The position numbers and the translations under genes are program-made. Positions 34,436-46,818 of a stretch of DNA of 64,000 bases are shown piece by piece. Positions within the stretch are counted from its first letter, which is position 1; every line of letters begins with the position of its first letter. This DNA is from Endocalyx cinctus (taxonomy: Eukaryota > Ascomycota > Sordariomycetes > Amphisphaeriales > Apiosporaceae). The DNA is taken from assembly GCA_001600455.1 (NCBI GenBank), contig BCKC01000005.1:3286001-3350000 (forward strand), written 5' to 3'. The notes beneath the pieces were generated by a model. The model searched no databases. It saw only the letters and a list, made by a program, of their open reading frames with translations, and was not told the origin of the DNA.

Positions 34436-36079
34436 TTAAGAGTGTCTCACCCAGTACGCCTGTGGATTGCACCATCCCTCAAGACCCACCATACCCCAAT
34501 CCATTCCCAGACCGCTCTCCTTGTGGCCTCCAAACGGGACCTGGGGATCGACTTCAAAATGAGTGTTCACCCAAATACTACCCGCTTCAAGCTGCTCTGC
34601 TATACGCCGGGCACGAGCCACGTCCTTACCCCAGACCGAGGCACCAAGGCCAAGGTTGGACGCGTTAGCGCGCTTTATCACGTCCGCCTCGTCGCTCCAC
34701 TTCAGCACCGGGGCGATGGGACCGAAAGGTTCATCCACTACAATGCTAGAGTCTTCGGGCGGGTTATCAACGAGAGTAGGGGGCATATAAAACCCAACTC
34801 CGTTCTTGGGACCGGGCTCGCCCCCGAGGACCGTCTTCCAACCTTGGGTACCGATTTGCGAGTAGAACTTCTGGAGTTTCTCGTACTGCATCCGGTTTTG
34901 CAGGGGTCCGCAGAACGCCTCGGCGTCGTCGTGGCCGCCCGTCTTGAACTGCTTCGTGACCGCGACTAGGGCGGCCAGGAAGCTGTCGTAGATCTTCTCG
35001 TGCACGTAAATTCGCTTGATGTTCATGCATATTTGACCACAGTGCACGAATGTGAGGAAGGCAACCTGATTGATTCATCCAGGATTAGTGGCATTCAAGT
35101 AAATTAGTTATTGCTGTTAGATAACACACCTTTTGAGAAACGGCGTCGATATCAACATCGTCGCAGACAATAGCGGCGTCGTTACCGCCGAGCTCGAGCG
35201 TTACGCGCTTCAGCGTGCCCGCACACGCACTCATCACCTTCTTTCCAGTCTCGACAGATCCGGTGAAACTGATCTTGGCGACGTCGGGGTGGGAGGTAAG
35301 CAGGGGTCCGAGGCTCTCGTCTCCACTAAGAACCTGGAAGACACCCGGCGGGAAGATCTTGGTTCCCAGCTCGCCCATCTTGAGCGCCGAGTAAGGCGAG
35401 AAAGGCGACGGCTTCCAAATAAAGGTGTTACCGGCCAAGAGGGCCGGGAACATTTTGCCGACACCCAAGGCAAGGGGAAAGTTCCAAGGGACGATACCGA
35501 CACCGACTCCGAGAGGGACATGACGGACAATGGCCGTTCGCTATTGAACACGTAATTAGTCTTGATCGCGCTGGTGGAAAAAAAAAAGAATAAATTGCAT
35601 ACTTCTCCATCATCTATCGGCTTTTCTTCCTTTAATCGCAGCTTAGGCGTCCCACGAGCCACACCCATAACGAAGCTCAACTCGAAAGCGGCAGGTTGGG
35701 GAGGTTTGCCGGCCTCTTTCCCGAGGAGCTCGGTGAAATCCTGTAGATTGGCTTCAATTCCATCGGCGAATTTATTGAGATAGCTGGCGCGCTCATCTTG
35801 CGAGAGCTTGCTCCAGGCAGGGAACGCGGCCTTGGCGGCGCTCACTGCGCGATCTACATCTTCTTTGGTTGACAGCGGAACTTCCCCAAGGGGCTGCTCC
35901 GTGCTTGGATTTACTGAATGAGTGGTCGCAGCTGTGTTTGTCAACTCATTGTTGATCGTATTGTGGAAAGCCTGCGAGGAAGACGTGTCAGAAGATCCTA
36001 AAATGATCCGCTGCGGGGTAGCACTAATAAGTGTGGTTCTTACATCGAAGGGTATTTTATAGTCCGAAGTGGCAGACAT
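34436..36079 (-). CDS. Aldehyde dehydrogenase (NAD(P)+-dependent)
   Basis: Exons (minus) 36079-36044, 35971-35603, 35540-35130 and 35065-34436; 481 aa, the usual ALDH length. Exon 1 encodes only 12 residues and was fixed by the ATG and phase. Landmarks are SVNPSTEQPLGEVP, PWNFPLA (Asn155, oxyanion), WKPSPFSP, FTGSVETGKKV (nucleotide site), LELGGN (Glu251, general base), CGQICMNIKR (Cys285, nucleophile), EPFGPIAPV and a C-terminal PFGGHKESG. All catalytic residues are present. It oxidises an aldehyde to the acid with NAD(P)+. The sequence type is that of short fungal succinate-semialdehyde/benzaldehyde-type enzymes, but the substrate cannot be read from sequence. No targeting peptide is evident, so cytosolic. 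Exon 4 begins three residues before the conserved FVHCGQ block. Confidence 0.93.
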
Positions 36080-38367
36080 GTTTGCTCTTGTGTCTTATAG
36101 GAACAACGAAATCTATCAAAAAAGCGAAGAAAGAGCAAAAATTGATGTTAAGACGTCAAAGATAAATGATTAAGAAAAATGATGGAAAGAAGGACATATG
36201 GTCTGGCTTTTGTAGTCATCGTAGAATTTACAATGTTGTAGTCACTAGGTCATAAAATGCTTAGGGTGTTTTCATATATGAGTATCTAGGACTATAGCAT
36301 GCACTTCAAGGTTTCGTCTCTTCTTGGACTGGCCTATCTCATGAATCAGGTAGATGCTCTATACCCACACTTCTCCACGTTTTAATACGCTATTGATTAT
36401 GTATTCCAATAATTAACAGAGAACTTTGTTAGGGGAGCATTTTATAGAGAACCATTAACAGTCTTAGTGTCGTTCGGGGTACGCAATGAAAATAGACATA
36501 ATTGGCTGTATCGTAAAATATATACAAGGAGACATCAGCTTACGTGGAGATTATACAGGGCCCAGAGTATAACTCTACAGGTAACAGCACAGGATATTAA
36601 ATAATTAGAATTGATTGGTTAAACCGGGGTAAAAAAAGGAATACAAGGAATAATAGAAGTTATCGGTTAGTTGAAATCTTTCTTTTTTCGGCATTTCCAT
36701 ACAGAGTATACCTCGGTGGAGTGCCGCTGAGTCATCTCTGACAGTTCCGGTGACTACACCAACTTTTCTGGGGGTTGAAAAACCGTATATACTAGGTTGC
36801 GTATATTAATTGTTTTATTACTATTCTCGCGTGAAGAAGGTATTTTACAGCCACGCGTAGCATCACATAAGGGAGAAAAAAAAAACTTTATTATTTGTCT
36901 GAATCTTTCAGGGTCTTTGATTTAAACTACTATAATCGGGGATATCTGATAGACTAAATTGTGGGCTGAGTGGCCCACCTCCTAGCTATAAATGGTTGCG
37001 TTTTTCTAAGGTATTCGTACATAGTACATAGTAGACGATAAAAAGAAATTTCAACTTCATATATTTCGAGCCTCTAAGTTGACCGCGCAAGTTATTGCTT
37101 TGCGTTTCCTGTCTACTCTGTAGATAGCCTATCTTTCGGGTACATACACTTTCTGTCAGCCCTTCCGTATCATCTACCATCTAATAGTAATCCCTATTTG
37201 GATCATAGGCTATTAACAGGCTTTAGTATATCTCTATGTATTGCTGTTTTTATTACATGCGTAAACTCAACTTAATTATCTCATGTGTTGTACGGTTTCC
37301 ATAATCTCATATGATATAACGTAATACTAAACATAATACCTACCATGTACCCAATAAAATTGCGAAACCGGCTCGATTTGAGGTTTCCACACATAGCCGT
37401 CACCGTTATTGCGGGCACCCACTAAAAATAGTTACTTGCATATAATAGAATCTAATCAACGAGGTCCGTCCGTTCCTCCGTGGGATTCCTCCGTGAGATC
37501 GATTATCCGATTGTATTTCTAAAAACATTACTTATTAAGGATGAGAAAATTATCATTGGTATTAGTATAAGTTAGAGATTCTAGTCTCTAGTGCTATCAA
37601 TTGATGCAGACCAGGAATTCTTTTTCCGAACATAAATTTCTCTATTCTCTTTTGCGGCATGTACGTAGCGTCACGTATTCCTTGTGAAACCCTTTCAAGG
37701 AGACAAAATGCTAGGGACAGAAGAATATCATACTTTCAGCTCATACATCACCCCACTTAATGATCCAACGTATATAAATACAGGTGAGCAAGGCTAACGT
37801 AGCATAATATCCTGATATGAAATCAGTATCTACTCCATCAACGCCGTGTCTCTAAATACCTAGCAAATCGGTATTTAGGTTCCACTTGATGAAGTGTAAG
37901 GCATTATGAGAATAAGCGCAACATACTTGGCAGACCAGATCCTGTCACGGTCTTAAGTAATCCCGTAGTGGGGATTTTCAACGCGGTTTTGGTAGTTAGT
38001 TCATAGCTATTAGTTAAAAGCTGCGCCTCGCGGAAACGTCATGATTTTAAGTCGTTTCCACCGTGCCTGAGTACCGAAGAAGGTTTCACGCGGATATTAG
38101 AGTCATAAATCCAAACGACCGTCCGTTACGACCGGATAAGTTATAACGGCTTATATAGTCTCCACTCGATATTTCACTATCAGCCGTTTTTCAATTCACA
38201 GACACAGTTTTTACTTTTCCAACCATCTGGTCTTTAATCTACATCCCTACTACTTTCCAATAAGGACAAATATAACCATAGCTAGTACGAACGATATTTA
38301 ACATATGATATTTCTTTATCTTCAACTAACTCGCCTATATATAGAAAACCAAGAAAATAATTCACGG
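36080..38367. other. Gene-free AT-rich spacer
   Basis: About 2.3 kb with no supported gene. Short motifs recur (GTACATAGTACATAGTA near 37018), but no element is definable. It holds the ALDH promoter at its left end and the metalloprotease 3' flank at its right. Confidence 0.5.
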
Positions 38368-39681
38368 TCAGACGGTAGCACCAGTAATGCTCACCGAATA
38401 GTCCATACCCGTGTTAGCAGAGCTGCTACTCAGATCAAACGGATCATAAAGAATCAATTCCGGCGTGTTAGCCACGACCAGGGTCACCTCCTCATCGCTG
38501 GCTACAGTAGCCGAGCCGCTTCCCCCGGAGAGTACTACGTAGCGCGAAGTACCGCTGCTGGTATTTCGGATGGCGAGGGTTGCCGTATACGCCGATGTGG
38601 CGCCGGTAACCTGCGCGTTGACGGTGACCTCGCCGGATTTCGTCAGCGGTACGATGTTGGCGCCCATGTACCGCGGCCGCCGCGTCGACTTAACCCGGTA
38701 GACGTTGTTACCGGCGCTGTCCAGATTGGCGTAGTTCAAACTATCCCGTTGAGAAAAGAAGACAGACTGCGCGGTCTTGTGCCCGATATCGACGAAGGCC
38801 ATACGCGCCCAATACCGGCCGACGATCTCCTGAATCGTGTTGCTGGTGGCCACGCGATCGAGTACGTGTAGTGGCGTCTCGTTGCTGCCGGTCGAGTATT
38901 TATCGAACATGTCGCGCACCGTATACGTGCCCAGCCCGGCGTAGTCGTCCGGGTTTGCCGTTACGTAAGAGATAAACGGCCAGGCTTCGTAGTAGTTGCC
39001 GGTGTTAGCGGTGCCGTCCACGAGGACCTGGAAAGAGTCGCCGATGACCTTTCCGAGGTTAATTTCGGTCGCACCGGCGGACAGACCGAACTGTGAGCGA
39101 GCCGACGCACACAGATCCGAGGTCTGGTACGTGTCCGCTACCCAGTTAGCGAGGGTCTCCCACCAGGCTCCAGTGCGTGTCTGATCGACCCAACTCCGCT
39201 GCGCGTAGGTCAGACCGTGGCCGAACTCGTGCACCGGCACCGAGGTGGTGAGGTAATCTTGGACGACCTCCAGCCAGGCGATGCCGGCAGTTGCGTCGGA
39301 ATGCATCACCCCGGCGGCTCCCGGAAGCGAGGTGACGGAGTAGACGGGTACTTTGGTGTAAGAACCCGTGCCCGCCACATCGTTATATGATAACCCGGAA
39401 GAGCGCCAGCCTAGCGAGTCGACGAAGCAGGTGTAGGTAGCCTCGAGCAGGTTCAGGGCTTGCTGCGTCGAACCGCCGCCGTAGACGCGAAAGTGGGCCG
39501 AGTCGACGTAAGTTGAACCGCCTGGACCGATACTGGGGTTGGCCGTGAAGGTCGCCGGTGGAGCGGCGGCAGCGACAGTATCGGTTGCCCGTTCGAGAGG
39601 AGTTGGGGCTGCGGCTACACCTCCGAGAGCTTGAAGAAGAATGATGCTGAACGAAAGTCGTAGCATGGTTACTATACCCAT
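38368..39681 (-). CDS. Secreted zinc metalloprotease-like, DUF6055 type
   Basis: Intronless, 437 aa from the ATG at 39681; the second ATG (39666) gives a tighter signal peptide and may be the real start. After the signal peptide (ending near residue 25) and a short pro-region, the catalytic domain shows HEFGH (151-155) and a WWE (173-175) about 20 residues further on. These are the zinc-binding His pair and Glu of gluzincin-like enzymes and match the DUF6055 pattern of secreted fungal proteins. An Ala/Thr/Ser-rich C-terminal beta-sandwich-like region with repeated VxLxxxNTxxxSGTS segments completes the protein. Strong GC bias. Proteolysis is inferred from the motif. Confidence 0.8.
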   Translation of the reverse strand: MGIVTMLRLSFSIILLQALGGVAAAPTPLERATDTVAAAAPPATFTANPSIGPGGSTYVDSAHFRVYGGGSTQQALNLLEATYTCFVDSLGWRSSGLSYNDVAGTGSYTKVPVYSVTSLPGAAGVMHSDATAGIAWLEVVQDYLTTSVPVHEFGHGLTYAQRSWVDQTRTGAWWETLANWVADTYQTSDLCASARSQFGLSAGATEINLGKVIGDSFQVLVDGTANTGNYYEAWPFISYVTANPDDYAGLGTYTVRDMFDKYSTGSNETPLHVLDRVATSNTIQEIVGRYWARMAFVDIGHKTAQSVFFSQRDSLNYANLDSAGNNVYRVKSTRRPRYMGANIVPLTKSGEVTVNAQVTGATSAYTATLAIRNTSSGTSRYVVLSGGSGSATVASDEEVTLVVANTPELILYDPFDLSSSSANTGMDYSVSITGATV

Positions 39682-42600
39682 CGGGTCAACCTATTGACCA
39701 TAGAGGGACCGTTCTGATGATGGAAAGAGTATTTAGAAGCTAAGAGAGTTGATCGATATTCGAAAATTTATATACGTAGATTCCTATAGTGGTTTTCAAA
39801 AGAAGCTCCTTCCATTTGGCTATTACCTCAACACAAGATCTAGAACTATAGAAGTAGAAAATAATGCTACACGTGGTAACTCCATCATATCTCATTTAGG
39901 AAAGTCACAGCCGGCAGTTTTGAGCTTAATTAATGCGCCTTGGCAGCACATCCTCGTTTATACCCTAAAACATACGAACGCCATATTTACCGGTGGAAAA
40001 TTTGGGGCTTTTGTTTGGTATTTCCTCTTCCTCTCCAACGGAGTGGTAAGTCCACAGATTCTCTCATACGATATTTAAAGCAGTGTATATTATTAAGAGA
40101 TAGTCTGAAGATGAAATATAGTTGGTGCTTCTTTGTCGCGATACGATGACTCTGAAGGCGATTGATTTGTATTGGCCATAGCTACCCACTTGCATAGTAG
40201 GTTGGGAAACAATATGTCCCTACGGAGTCTTGGCAAGCAATATTGCTACTGGTGCTTATGTTCATTTTATCTTGTATGGTCCCTATTTCTGTGCTTTAAC
40301 CCTCTTTGGTGTGCAACATGGTATTATATGGAAAACGATAAGCAAGCCTTCGGGGTTCAGGGTAGACAAACCCTAGGTCATGTACTCAGCCAGTTCAGCT
40401 ACTTTAGCTGGATTGGGAGGGAAAAGGGGGTTTAGGGCTGATAAGTCCATCATGCCTAAACAACATCGAACCCCACCAAGAGTGGGGGCCGCGGGGGTAG
40501 CTTATAATAGCCCTGGAGATATAGTGTAGATATGACTTAGCAAACATGGACCATTGTGCATTTGAAATAACGGATCAATTATATTATAATATTATTAATA
40601 CTAATACTATCGGAACTTACAATGATGATAGTACGGAGTATATAATTGAAGCCGTGATACCCGATAATAATGATATTAACGTGACCTGCGTGATTAGTGG
40701 ATTAGACTAGTGGAAGCCACATGAGCCACATCACTAGCCCTAAACTAGTGGATATGGTGAGTGGGTAGTTGGCCTGCGCACTAGCAATACTACGTCAGTA
40801 TGTATCACTACTTACTGTCGCACAATTCTGAGTAGAATAATCATTCTTATACCTATAACATCACCGTCAATACCAACACATTTACTCAGTATTGAAAATG
40901 TACTAGATTTTACCCATCACATGGTGATGAATATTATAGGGTAATATCCGTGGACAATGTATCCATGAATGAATGGGGGTGTACCAGCCGTGTGATTATG
41001 TTTCTACTTTTGGAGTCCATACTATTTTATCAAATCGCTGCAAAATAATGTTTCATTCGCCAAAAAAAAAAAAAAAATAAACAGTTCCCTTGCCGCATAT
41101 CAAACTGATTATGGCCTCTAGGTTTTCTGATCGGCAGTTTACATGATGTATCCTCTTCAAACAAATACGACAGTATAGTCTGTAATTATGAAGTGAACAC
41201 TGAGGAGCAACACGTTGATCCGAGTGGAAAATACAACGTAGCGGAATAAATATATTCCGGCCCGGGTGTATATCACTATATGTACAATAGAACATCGGAA
41301 ACAATCTATAAGTAATGAAATTGTTGAGTCTGAGAAAAACATTATGCACCGGTTGTGGCAATATTTCATGCGGTCATAGCTAGAATTTCAGCAGTGGGAT
41401 GTTTCATATCGTAGGTATTTCTTGCATTGGTACAACCGCAAAACAATATCTCAGCCCGCTTCTACTGCTGTCAACTTAGTTGAACCTGAATCGATTGTAC
41501 GACACTTTGAAGTTTATTTACTCGCATTTCCGCCTGATACACCGACCCCTGATCCTGAACCGGACCCGGACTCGGACCCTTGGAAGTCATTACTATACTT
41601 CTGGGCTTGGCGGACGGTGTCTCTTGCACGGTCTTTCCAATTTCCTCCATCTTTGGTTTTCATCACTCGGTAGAGAAGAATATCTGAGATAGAATCTTTG
41701 TCACTGACGTAGCGATTTAGAATAATATTTTTTGAGAGGTCTGTAGCGCTGCGATGATCCATTAGTCATATTACACTCAATCTAGATGGTATCAATATCT
41801 TACGAGTCGTGTTTCTTCCCAGTGCAGTCTTGATTGTGGCTACTTTGTCTACTAGATTCCATAGTGACACTGGAAATAAAAGACGCCTCCTTGAAAACGA
41901 AACTCGTTAAAATGTAGAAAGATTCCGTAGATTGAGCAATTGCTGTCTGTATAGAATATAGGATTTTGGGATAAGTTGCTGTATTGAAATTCCCGTGACG
42001 GTCAAGTCTTGTTATAAGAAGTACAAAGACTTCAGGGAAGCCTCGGTGATGAGTGATAAAAGCCATTCTTTTGAAGAGCAGGCCTTATCGACAAGAGTAC
42101 TGAAGATAAAAAGTGAGTCAGATTATGGAGTTTCCGGTTCGAAAGACAGCAAGAAGCTCGATCACTTCAATCGAAGTTGACTGAGTGCTACTCAGTTTAA
42201 AGATTCTATTTAACAACTGCGATGAACAGTTAATAGTTGAGTAGAACTTTTTTTTTTTTTTTTTTTTTTTTTGAATTTCAGTTGAATGGGTTAATTACTA
42301 GCTCGGCCAGAAGTACGTCTTGGCCGGCTATCAAAACCATCAAAGGGACATTCTCACTAAGATGAATTCATGACATGATATTCAAATATATAAAATTATG
42401 AAAAACTCGAGGAGAGATTAGGCCAATAGCAAATGGAGAACCCCAGCATCATGGACATTCAATCCTAAGATATTGTAAAAGGTGATAATACCAGATTCAT
42501 GGTACTTAGGAAACTTTGGGTCAAATATTTCGTCTGGTGTGACATTTAGATTTCGATTGAATTAACCTGGATTGAAAATTCAGTTCAATCTCCGTCCAAT

Positions 42601-43251
42601 TCAATTAACTTGACTTAAACCAATCAACACCTCCTTGATGTTGATGCTGCGCGTATGATGTTTTCGCAATATAGATTCACACCCGATTTGTATTTCAAGT
42701 ACACTTTGAGTATTTGACTAAATGTTAATCTACATACTATATACGGGAGTTATATAGTGCGTCGTGGGGTATCTATAACAATTATGGAGTGCAATTGAAG
42801 ATTATGAAGGGGGCATCGCGGGGGAGGAGGGTAGTATGGACATAAGGATAGGGGATAATGCTACCACAAATCAAGGAAGATCGGCAAGCTCGGCGAGGCA
42901 CGTAGCTAGTAACACAGAACTGATAAGGTATGTGATCATCCAGGGTAACGCCACATAGATCTGAGATTGGCTGAAAGTTGTCAACGCTGGGCCAAATTTG
43001 ACTGAACCAATCGGAGCCGTTCAATCCCCACACCCTTTATGTTAAAACCTTGCGTGATTCAACCAAAAGACAGATTGTAGATAGGCTGCAGGTAAATAGA
43101 CTTATTTCTCATAAAACGAAAAGTCAGTCCACATTACCATAAATGAGCATTTGCGAACTCATCCATTTAATGATATTGAGCTATTGAAAAAGAAGGCAAC
43201 CAAGAAAAGAAGGCAGTTCGATTCACCGAAAGTTATCTATCCACTTTCAAT
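39682..43251. other. Large gene-free block
   Basis: About 3.6 kb, AT-rich, with only short open frames lacking features. The frame at 41514-41762 (minus) ends in a Ser-Gly repeat caused by a GGACTC-like microsatellite near 41558-41580 and is not credible. This divergent spacer separates the secretome-rich part of the window from the regulator/PKS part. Confidence 0.5.
42248..42272. repeat. T25 homopolymer
   Basis: Twenty-five T in a row within the spacer; on the minus strand this is a poly-A tract, possibly the tail of a retroposed fragment, although nothing upstream could be recognised. Confidence 0.8.
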
Positions 43252-45619
43252 ATGGGATACTCCCCTTCTCGGCATATAAAGCTCGATTCAATCATGACAG
43301 CAAAAGAGTCCCATTTCCACGAGCGAAATGATCGGACCTATCTTGATGACAAGTATTCTTCAGGGTCAACCTCTGGCGCGAGCTTTTTCTCACAACAGCA
43401 GCAAGCTTCTTCCCTCTGTACCTCTCCTCCACGGTCCCGCGAAAACAGTCCGTTCAGAGGTCGACAGCGTGTTAAACACGAGTCACCAAGAGAAGAACAT
43501 GCACGGAACCTGTTGCAGCCTTCAATTTTGAACAGCATTTACTTTTCTCATACTGAGGGAGGCGATAATAATCCAATGTCCATTAGCCACGGTTCTTTGG
43601 ATATCCCGCAAGAATCAGCGCCGTCAAAATTTGACAAATCAACCACGGGATATTCTCTCAAACGGAATGCAGGTACATCGCTGACGAGACTAGAATCCGT
43701 CAAAAGTTCGAGTCTCTCATCCTTGACGGCAATCGGTGAGATGTTTAATGATCTGCACGACTCAGGTTCCCAAGCATTGAGTATGTCCAACGACAACTAC
43801 GATACTTCTGGTAATAGTGATGATTCTCTTGATGATCTCGATCTTGAGCTTGAAGAATCTGCAGATCAATTCCTCTTGGAAGAATTTGGGATCAGTCTCA
43901 ATAAACTTAAACATCCGCATCGCGTCATCTACGCCTTTCAACAAGTCAAGGATCAATGTGCTGGGATCCTTTCGGATGAAGGACATCATTTTATCGACTC
44001 CCCATGTAGCGAAAACAGCCAATCAGAACCAATTGACGGAGACGATAGCCATCAGCGTACCGGGGGAGGTGAATACTCCTATTCCATGATAAATAGTCCT
44101 TTCTCCTCAAGCTCGAGTGGAACAAAAAGACCAAACAACGACTCGATCGAATCAGAAGGAATGAACGGACCAGGTACTCAACTGAAAATACAACGATTCA
44201 AGAATCGGTCCATTGCTGGAGAATACAGTTGCCCATTTCGAAAGCGAAATCCTTGTCGCTTCAATGTTCGTGATCATAGGGATTGTGCTAACAAGTCATA
44301 CGAGAACTTTTCCACACTTAAGTAAACTTTCCCTTTCCTTACAATTTTGTTCCTTCTATCTCCCGGTATATCCCGTTTCTGATCTATAAACGTCAAAGAC
44401 ATGAGTATGTCTTGATTTATGTAAAAGCCGTTCATTGCATTATCAGTAGTCCCTTTACATCTTAATTTTCATAACTTAGTGGACGAACTAACATACTATG
44501 CATCTGCTAACATATCACATGATCTAGGAAACATATCATTGCATTACACGAGAAGGATATAGCACGTACATGTCCTCGATGTAGTCGCAATTATGGAAAC
44601 TATGATGCCTTGTTTGAACACATATCTAGCTGTCCATACCCCGCGCCCCCACCAAATCAACGTCGGATTGTGTACACCGACCCCGAAGACGGTATTGACA
44701 TCAAAATGATACAAGCACTGAGATCACGCAGTTCTAAAACCCAAATCACCAACTGGGAAGCATTATGGAATGTACTTTTCCCTACTGACACTGTCATACC
44801 TCGACAAGGTTTGTATTCGCTATGCTAGTTCATGTAACTACTATTCTAGGTTGTGCTAACCTTTGCATAGATTTCGAGCCCGTTGTGGAAGACCATGAGA
44901 TTGCTTATATCTACAAGTGCTCCCAGCCGCGGATTTCGAAACGATTAAACGAAATTATTGCAGCAAATGGACATGATATGATACGAGAAATTGAGACTTT
45001 GTTCTACGGGGAATTTGACAACTTGTTCAGATTTCGAGGCTCCTACGACCAAAATTCGATGTCACCTTCGAGCTTCTCTAATATATCTTCAGTTCAGTCT
45101 CGGTCTAGAGATAGTGATCCTGTCGTCATAGAGATGGACCGTGATACAGAAGCCAATGATATCGTCAACGTTATGATGGAAACTTCCGACGGGCAAGGGT
45201 TAGATGAACCGTTGCAAAGAGATGCTCAAAACCCCATCGAAGATTTCTCTGTGATGGAAACCTCTTCGACCGATATTTCAAACAATCCGAACCGAGAATT
45301 TATTCGGCATCAAACATCACTCCCCTTTGATAATAGTAATTATTTAAATCCATCTCCCGTGGTGGCTCACTCATTCCAGAGACTCTTCAACATTACATCC
45401 AGTGGTGGAGCATCATTACCACTCCCCTCCTTGGCTGAAGAAAACGCAGAAATGTTTAGTTACAACACTATACCTTCGTACCAGAACACCATGCCACAAA
45501 CCATGCAGGATAGTCCCTGGAATCCAGGAGATGCGTATCTTCGCATAGATAGCGATGATTTCATGAATTTCAGTGAGGTCTGCTTTGGGGATGCCAATCT
45601 TCACAACCCAACCACTTGA
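43252..45619 (+). CDS. Zinc-finger-like nuclear protein, fungal-specific
   Basis: Exons 43252-44321, 44528-44808 and 44871-45619; 699 aa, phases 2 and 1 agree. The N-half is Ser/Gln/Asp-rich and disordered, with a polar QQQQ tract. The centre holds a compact Cys/His region beginning SCPFRKRNPCRF, then a D-C-A near 346-348, KKHIIALHEK across intron 1, and TCPRCSRNYGNYDALFEHIS before a final Cys. This is the F-C-P-x-x-K-R...C...H-x(4)-H / CPRC...H...C layout of a widespread fungal C2H2-like family. The conserved WEALWNVLFP and DFEPVVEDHEI blocks follow on either side of intron 2. The C-third is again low complexity. Function in the family is mostly unknown; DNA binding or a role in signalling is inferred. 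It borders the putative cluster, so its membership is open. Confidence 0.8.
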
Positions 45620-46818
45620 TTTTTAAGTCATGAAGAAATAAGATAGGATGATATTTTACGAGGAATAGGAAAACGTAAGAGCAAAAAGGTTCTGCTTGGT
45701 TAAAATTGAAATATATTATCTGGTCTAGCTATACTTGTTATACAGTGAAAAGAATAATATCATAATAATTCACCAGGATTAGAACTCTCATTTCTTCCGC
45801 AATGGAAATCTTTTTGTATGTCTAAAACCTGAGATAAGTGATAAGAAGGACCAAAAGGTGTTGGATAAGCATAATTATAAACGCCTTTCTCCTCAATTAC
45901 AGAAAGAATTGCTGTAAGTAGAAGCTTCTAACCCTGATAATACGCCATCTAGCAATAAGTTAGCTTATCAATTCATCATGCGATGAATAAAAAAATAAAA
46001 AAAGGAGAATCTGGTGGTGGTAGTGGTTGCGAGTCGGTCCATGGACTGGCCCGAGTGTGAAGGGGTATTCTGCTCTATTCACATCATCACTGCACCATCC
46101 TCCAGGGATAATAAGAGGTATGGTAAAAAAGGCAAGGGTGGTATACTAGCAATTTAGAGGTAGTGGCGAAGTTGATAACTTCGATTAATACGGCACGAGG
46201 AGTTTTACTGGTCGATCCTACGAGTAACATAGAGCAGATGATAGATTTAAGAACAGTCCTGTAGATAACTAAATTTAGGCGTAATGAAAATAGAAACATT
46301 GTTCAAACCAACTGCATTGGATTCTCTATTTGTGTTCCAAGTCTGTTCCCTTTCCCTCACATGCTGATGGGATGAAACAGAACAACTGTTTACGGTCTGT
46401 GGAACCGCTTATATAAGCAATTGACATCAAAATACCAGGACTTTTCATATAATTGGCTGGAAATTACAGCGTAATGCTCCACAGATCAGGGAGTGACTAT
46501 TTATTGAAAATATACTTACATACCACTTCGCCATCTGCGACTATCTGACTACAACTCATTAAGCGAAAACAAATAGGATACATAAACAGAGAATAACAGC
46601 ACCGATCAATCATCCAAATCACGAATAGAACGGAGAAATACTTAGATTTGAGTTTGAGATGACCCCGCATTTAACAGCTGTATTACCTATTTGATTCACC
46701 ATTTAAACTCTTCAGGGATTTTATGGGAAGCCGTGAAACCATTACCAAACGGCTTTGAAATAAAGGGGAACCTGATAGCTCAAGCGGCTGAGTAGAAACA
46801 GCTGGATATCGTCTCCAG
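45620..46818. other. Intergenic, TF promoter
   Basis: 1.2 kb between two co-directional regulators, AT-rich with a GGTGGTGGTAGTGGTT stretch near 46012. Nothing coding. A tRNA A-box look-alike at 46776 was rejected. Confidence 0.5.

Noticed and set aside
38305..38871. 188-codon plus-strand frame
   Set aside because: Overlaps the C-terminal part of the metalloprotease gene; antisense shadow.
41514..41762. Ser-Gly-repeat protein candidate
   Set aside because: The repeat comes from a short microsatellite; the frame has no signal or conserved part.
46773..46800. tRNA A-box look-alike (TAGCTCAAGCGGCTGAG)
   Set aside because: No B-box or cloverleaf partner follows; the text runs into the Zn2Cys6 start codon.
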